9,221 bases of DNA, taken from NCBI GenBank assembly GCA_003527225.1, contig DPXQ01000086.1, positions 1 to 9,221 on the forward strand, given 5' to 3'. The number at the start of each line of letters is the position of its first letter. Position 1 is the first letter of the stretch. The position numbers and the translations under genes are program-made. This stretch comes from Rhizobium sp. (lineage in GTDB: Bacteria > Pseudomonadota > Alphaproteobacteria > Rhizobiales > Rhizobiaceae). Shown here one piece after another: positions 5,857-9,221 of the stretch. The notes beneath the pieces are model-generated. The model did no database searches and had not been told where the DNA came from. It saw only the letters and a program-made list of their open reading frames with translations.

Positions 5857-5874
5857 AATGCCAGGTGAAACGAC

Positions 5875-6135
5875 ATGAGCACAGATCCCGAGGCCCGGAG
5901 AGCGATCGCGCAACGCGCCATTGATCGCGCGCAAGCGCGTGGGACGCCGATCGACACGGATCCTGCCTTCCTTGCCTTACTGGAGGAATGGATCGGGGGA
6001 GAAATCGACATGAAGGCCATGCGCTTACGATACCTTGAAATGACCGCTCTACGAACTGCCGAGCGGCGGGGCTCGCGCAATAGCCTCTCCGGCATAAACC
6101 CTTCGGAAACATCGTACGAGGTGACCGAAGAATAA
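5875..6135 (+). CDS. Small helical protein, 86 aa, only plus-strand gene
   Basis: Function unknown. The first 60 residues are helix-forming and charged: PEARRAIAQRAIDRAQARG, then PAFLALLEEWIGGEIDMKAMRLRY. The second segment (about 30-53) recalls the compact C-terminal helices of VbhA-type antitoxins, where a short 'GEI/GEL' turn sits between helices. However, the Fic-inhibitory pattern (Ser or Thr, three residues, Glu, then Gly or Asn) is not found, and no Fic-domain gene is in view. The tail after 65 is polar and probably flexible. The start is supported by AGGTG seven bases before ATG 5875. Two stacked inverted repeats precede the gene, so autoregulation is plausible. It converges with the large helicase gene, with a terminator hairpin starting five bases after its TAA. 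It could also be a small plasmid regulator of unrelated type. Confidence 0.75.
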   Translation: MSTDPEARRAIAQRAIDRAQARGTPIDTDPAFLALLEEWIGGEIDMKAMRLRYLEMTALRTAERRGSRNSLSGINPSETSYEVTEE

Positions 6136-6166
6136 AAAAATGGGCCTGCAGAAAACTGCGGCCCAT
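6134..6166 (-). terminator. Intrinsic terminator for the helicase gene, between convergent genes
   Basis: ATGGGCC (6140-6146) pairs with GGCCCAT (6160-6166), and GCAG (6148-6151) with CTGC (6156-6159). There is one bulged T and an AAAA loop. Read on the minus strand it is followed by an unbroken run of seven T (complement of 6134-6140), which is textbook for the helicase gene ending at 6301. The hairpin starts directly after the stop of the plus-strand gene but has no T-run on that strand. Confidence 0.85.
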
Positions 6167-6300
6167 GAAGTGTGGAGATCTGAAACCTCCAGAGGGGAAC
6201 AGCTGCTGCGACGGAACTGGGAGGTGACCGTCATGTGCATCAGCTGAAGGCACTATGCCCGAATTTTGACCAGACGGAAAACATTTATTGTGCAATGCAG
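6136..6300. other. Convergent intergenic region
   Basis: Contains the terminator at 6134-6166 and the 3' untranslated region of the helicase gene. A four-codon plus-strand frame at 6234 (Met-Cys-Ile-Ser) follows a good GGGAGGTG sequence, but I do not consider it a gene. A minus-strand frame running 6295-5783 opposite the 86-aa gene has a shadow-like composition. Confidence 0.6.
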
Positions 6301-9221
6301 CTATGCGGCGGCTGCGTTGGTCTCGTCGTCCAGATCCTCCGCCAGCCGGGCCTCGATTGCCCTAAGCTTTAGTCGCTTTTCCTTCAGATCATTGGCAAAC
6401 GCGAAAACACCGCCGTCACGCGACCGGTAAGAGGCCAGACGGCGTTCGGCTTCCTCCAGCCGCCGCCGATACTGACGCTGCTCGTCGTCAAAGCCATCCA
6501 GTGCATGCTCCAGACGAGAAATAGCGCCAAGCGGCGTGACCGTAATTGCCAAATCGATCTCATAGTCGGCGCCGGTGCGCTGGAGCAGGGTCTCGAAGCG
6601 ATAGCCATCCCCTTTGCCAAAGCGCTCGCCCTCATAAACCAGATCGAAGCCACCGATCGTCGCCAGATGCACCTCGCCCTCCTGCTGGAGCTGCAGAAGC
6701 GTCAGGATCTCCTTCATCAAAGCGCGGCCGGCCTCCTTGCGCTCGGTATGATCCTGACCGAGCACCGTCATGGTGAAGGCATCGCCATTCGTCGGCCTGA
6801 GACGCTCGATATCCTGGCCGATCTCGGCGATACGCCGGGTTGAGACCTCCATCTCACGCTCTGCATCCCGCATCTGCCGACGGACAGCATATTGGTCGTC
6901 CTCGTGGGCGGCCCTCAATCGTTCAAGCCTGGCAATATCGGCCTCCAACCCCGCCTTCTGCATCAGCCGTTCGTCGCCTGACGCAATGGCCTTGGCCATC
7001 GCAAACTGGTTTGCCGCGCCTTCACCGACGTCCTCCAGCCGCCGGATTGAGGTGTCGCCGGAGAGCGCGGCGGCGATAAAGCGGGCTTTACGCTCGTTGT
7101 TCTGCCACATGGAGGCGTCGAGCGAGCCCTCGGTGGCATAGGCGAAGATATCGACCTCCTCATGCTGGTTGCCCTGACGCACGATCCGGCCCTCACGCTG
7201 CTCGATCTGCGACGGCAGCCATGGCACGTCGAGATGGTGGAGAGCCTTCAGGCGAAGCTGGGCGTTGACCCCCGTGCCCATGGTCTCGGAAGAACCGATC
7301 AGGAAACGGACCTTGCCGGCGCGGACATCGCCGAACAACCGTTGCTTGGCTTCGGTCTTCTTGTAGTCCTGCATGAAGGCGATCTGTGATGCCGGCACGC
7401 CGAGCCGGACCAGTTCGTCGCGGATAAAGCGATAGGCCGAGAAGCCACGGGTCTTTTCCACATTAATCGTGCCGAGATCCGAGAAGATCATCTGAGCGGC
7501 GCCTGGCAGATCAAACTCCTTGCCGTCGGAGCGTCGATAGATCGCCTCGCTGGTATCCTTCCAGATCCCGTAGGCATTGCGGACGAGCAGATTGAGCTTG
7601 TTATTCTCCTCGTTGTCGGCCGCCGGCATGACGAAGCGCAGGTCGATCGCGGCATGGCGGCCATCGGTGATGACCGAAAGCAGGATATCGTCGCCGGGCT
7701 TGGCCGGCCCCTCACGCTGCTCGATCGCCGTGATGCGCGCGTCTAGCATCTGCTGGTAGGTCTTGAACAGCGCCGTCGGCTTGGCGGTCAGGATCTGCCG
7801 GCGCCCGGTCGAGATGTGGGGCACCTTCACATACTGCCTGAGTTCATCGGGCATGACAACATCGGCAAAGGACCGGAACATGGCAATCAGTTCCGGCACG
7901 TTGACGAAGGAGGCGAAACGGCTCACTGGCTTGTATTTGCCGGATGGCTGGATTTCGAGTTCGGTGGTCGTATCGCCAAAGCAGGAGGCCCAGGCATCGA
8001 ACTCGTGCAGCCCGCGCTCGGCAAGTGCTGCAGGCCCAAGCAGGCGCTGGATCGAGAACATCTCGCCGAGCGTGTTGGTGATCGGAGTTCCAGACGCCAG
8101 CACCAAGGCCCGGCCGGGGTTCTTCGTCTCTATATAGCGGGATTTCACATAGAGATCCCAGGCGCGCTGCGAGCCGTTCGGATCGATGCCCTTGAGCGTC
8201 GACATGTTGGTGGCGAAGGATAGCTTGCGAAACTCCTGCGCCTCGTCGACGACGATCTGGTCGATACCGATCTCCGAGATGGTGAGAAGATCGTCCTTGC
8301 GGGTGGCGAGACCTTCAAGCCGCTCCTGCAATCCTTCCTTGAGCCGCTCGAGACGCTTGCGCGAGACGCGGTCCTCGCTGTCGACCTTGGTCAGCAGATC
8401 CTCATAGAGCTGCAGCTCGTCCTGGATCATCCGTTGCTCGAAGGCCGATGGCACGGCGATGAACCGAAACGCCGAATGGGTGATGATGATCGCATCCCAG
8501 GTCGCGGTCGCCGCCCGTGACAGGAAGCGAGCACGCTTATCCTTGGTGAAGTTCGTCTCGTCGGCGACGAGGATGCGCGCATTCGGGTAAAGCGCCAGGA
8601 ACTCTCGTGCGGCCTGCGCCAAGCAATGCCACGGAACGACCAGCATCGCCTTGGCGATCAGCCCGAGTCGGCGCTGTTCCATAATGGCGGCTGCCATGGT
8701 CATGGTCTTTCCCGCGCCGACGGCATGGGCGAGATAGGTCGAGCCATCGGCGATGATTCGCCAGATGCCGCGTTTCTGGTGCCCATACAAAAGAAAGGCG
8801 CCGGAGGCGCCAGGGAGTTTCAGGTGGGAGCCGTCGAATTTTCGCGGCGCGATGTTGTTGAAGCGATCATTGTAATCGCGGGCCAGCCGGTCGGTTCGAT
8901 CCGGATCGGTCCAGACCCAGTCCTGAAAAGCCTGCTTGATCCTTTGCAGCTTGTCACGCGCGGCTTCGGTGTCAACGACATTGAGGATCCGGCGCTCGCC
9001 GTCGGCATCCTTGAAGACGTCGAAGATCTGAGGGACCCGGCTATTCAGCGCGTCAGACAGCAGGTCGCCGGCGTGGCGGCGGCTCGTTCCCCATTCCGAT
9101 GTGCCAGCGGCGCTGTAACCGAGCTGCCGTGCCTCCACCGTCCAGGACCCAAGCTCCGGGATGTGGTAGATGCGGATTTCCGCCTCCATCTTTTGCCGGC
9201 TCTGTTGCAAATATTTTTGAT
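6301..9221 (-). CDS. SNF2-type helicase half of a giant methylase/helicase protein (N-terminus outside window)
   Basis: A superfamily 2 DNA helicase/translocase. It shows LYGHQ at the start of the core, Walker A AVGAGKT (nt about 8724-8704), motif II DEAQ (8247-8236), SGTP (8094-8083), MGTGVNAQ (7281-7258) and the arginine-finger motif QREGRIVRQG (7200-7171). A charged coiled-coil-like region follows (about 6975-6795) and another ends the protein. Similar proteins on rhizobial elements are about 1500-1700 residues, with an N-terminal adenine methyltransferase domain, as I recall the family. About 970 residues are visible here. The frame is open to the right edge, so a TTG at 9210 is very unlikely to be the real start. 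DarB-like proteins of phage P1 have a related layout and act in antirestriction, which fits ArdC nearby. A strong minus-strand terminator lies about 135 nt beyond the stop. Confidence 0.93.
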   Translation of the reverse strand, partial: QKYLQQSRQKMEAEIRIYHIPELGSWTVEARQLGYSAAGTSEWGTSRRHAGDLLSDALNSRVPQIFDVFKDADGERRILNVVDTEAARDKLQRIKQAFQDWVWTDPDRTDRLARDYNDRFNNIAPRKFDGSHLKLPGASGAFLLYGHQKRGIWRIIADGSTYLAHAVGAGKTMTMAAAIMEQRRLGLIAKAMLVVPWHCLAQAAREFLALYPNARILVADETNFTKDKRARFLSRAATATWDAIIITHSAFRFIAVPSAFEQRMIQDELQLYEDLLTKVDSEDRVSRKRLERLKEGLQERLEGLATRKDDLLTISEIGIDQIVVDEAQEFRKLSFATNMSTLKGIDPNGSQRAWDLYVKSRYIETKNPGRALVLASGTPITNTLGEMFSIQRLLGPAALAERGLHEFDAWASCFGDTTTELEIQPSGKYKPVSRFASFVNVPELIAMFRSFADVVMPDELRQYVKVPHISTGRRQILTAKPTALFKTYQQMLDARITAIEQREGPAKPGDDILLSVITDGRHAAIDLRFVMPAADNEENNKLNLLVRNAYGIWKDTSEAIYRRSDGKEFDLPGAAQMIFSDLGTINVEKTRGFSAYRFIRDELVRLGVPASQIAFMQDYKKTEAKQRLFGDVRAGKVRFLIGSSETMGTGVNAQLRLKALHHLDVPWLPSQIEQREGRIVRQGNQHEEVDIFAYATEGSLDASMWQNNERKARFIAAALSGDTSIRRLEDVGEGAANQFAMAKAIASGDERLMQKAGLEADIARLERLRAAHEDDQYAVRRQMRDAEREMEVSTRRIAEIGQDIERLRPTNGDAFTMTVLGQDHTERKEAGRALMKEILTLLQLQQEGEVHLATIGGFDLVYEGERFGKGDGYRFETLLQRTGADYEIDLAITVTPLGAISRLEHALDGFDDEQRQYRRRLEEAERRLASYRSRDGGVFAFANDLKEKRLKLRAIEARLAEDLDDETNAAAA

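Larger units (their letters stand above)
5586..5874. other. Divergent intergenic region between the 105-aa and 86-aa genes
   Basis: Holds possible promoters on both strands, a minus-strand terminator-like hairpin (5669-5716) and three short inverted repeats (5620-5630, 5811-5827, 5833-5856). I see no gene in it. It is the densest cluster of candidate regulatory sites in the window. Confidence 0.6.

Noticed and set aside
5875..6135. Firm assignment of the 86-aa protein as a VbhA antitoxin
   Set aside because: The resemblance is limited to a short helical segment; the inhibitory motif and a Fic toxin partner are absent from the window.
6234..6248. Four-codon frame (Met-Cys-Ile-Ser) with a good Shine-Dalgarno sequence
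   Set aside because: Lies in the 3' region of a convergent gene, with no downstream gene on the plus strand to regulate; likely chance.
5783..6295. Minus-strand frame of about 170 codons opposite the 86-aa gene
   Set aside because: Composition is shadow-like (many Ser, Arg, Pro, Cys, His), it crosses the minus-strand terminator at 6134-6166, and it overlaps a better supported plus-strand gene.
8799..8815. GGCGCC-rich inverted repeat in the helicase gene
   Set aside because: Explained by repeated Gly-Ala codons in a conserved coding segment (GASGA).
1..9221. CRISPR arrays, tRNA or rRNA genes, insertion sequences, RepABC genes
   Set aside because: Looked for regular repeat-spacer spacing, transposase motifs and replication proteins; none seen. 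The ParB-like gene lacks the RepA/RepC neighbours of a repABC operon.

Overview
The window is GC-rich, densely coded DNA that looks like the maintenance and establishment part of a large plasmid or integrative conjugative element of an alphaproteobacterium, most likely Hyphomicrobiales (rhizobia, agrobacteria, mesorhizobia or relatives). The assignment rests on the gene set: an ArdC-type antirestriction protein, a long ParB-like protein with no ParA beside it, a protein resembling the DUF7007 family, and the helicase half of the giant methylase/helicase proteins common on such elements. All are recognised from memory of the families. There are no rRNA, tRNA or metabolic genes, and no transposase, integrase or CRISPR array.

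Layout, left to right. Seven of the eight genes are on the minus strand. ArdC (1-716) runs off the left edge and lacks its C-terminus. A 195-aa protein of unknown function (992-1579) ends in a clear intrinsic terminator (923-950). Upstream of it lies a 393-bp gene-free stretch that, together with the first codons of the 195-aa gene, forms a long imperfect palindrome (1562-1909). Next is a tightly coupled minus-strand operon: ParB-like protein (3186-4937), DUF7007-like protein (2281-3189) and a small basic protein (1973-2284), each joined to the next by an ATGA stop/start overlap. A 330-bp gene-free leader separates ParB from a 105-aa small protein (5268-5585). The only plus-strand gene (5875-6135, 86 aa) is divergent from that one and has stacked inverted repeats upstream. 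The right third is a large SNF2-type helicase ORF (6301-9221) that stays open to the right edge. Its true start, and probably a methyltransferase domain, lie outside the window.

How the genes may work together (inference). ArdC and the methylase/helicase class are both linked to protecting incoming DNA or establishing an element in a new host. The ParB-like operon may serve maintenance or regulation. The small plus-strand protein may be a regulator or antitoxin-like partner. The intergenic regions are unusually long for such a compact layout and carry many inverted repeats, suggesting that control at DNA or RNA level is important here. The two most notable structures are the 348-bp imperfect palindrome with two outward-facing copies of the same start-codon sequence, and a perfect 10-bp-stem hairpin inside the start of the DUF7007-like gene.
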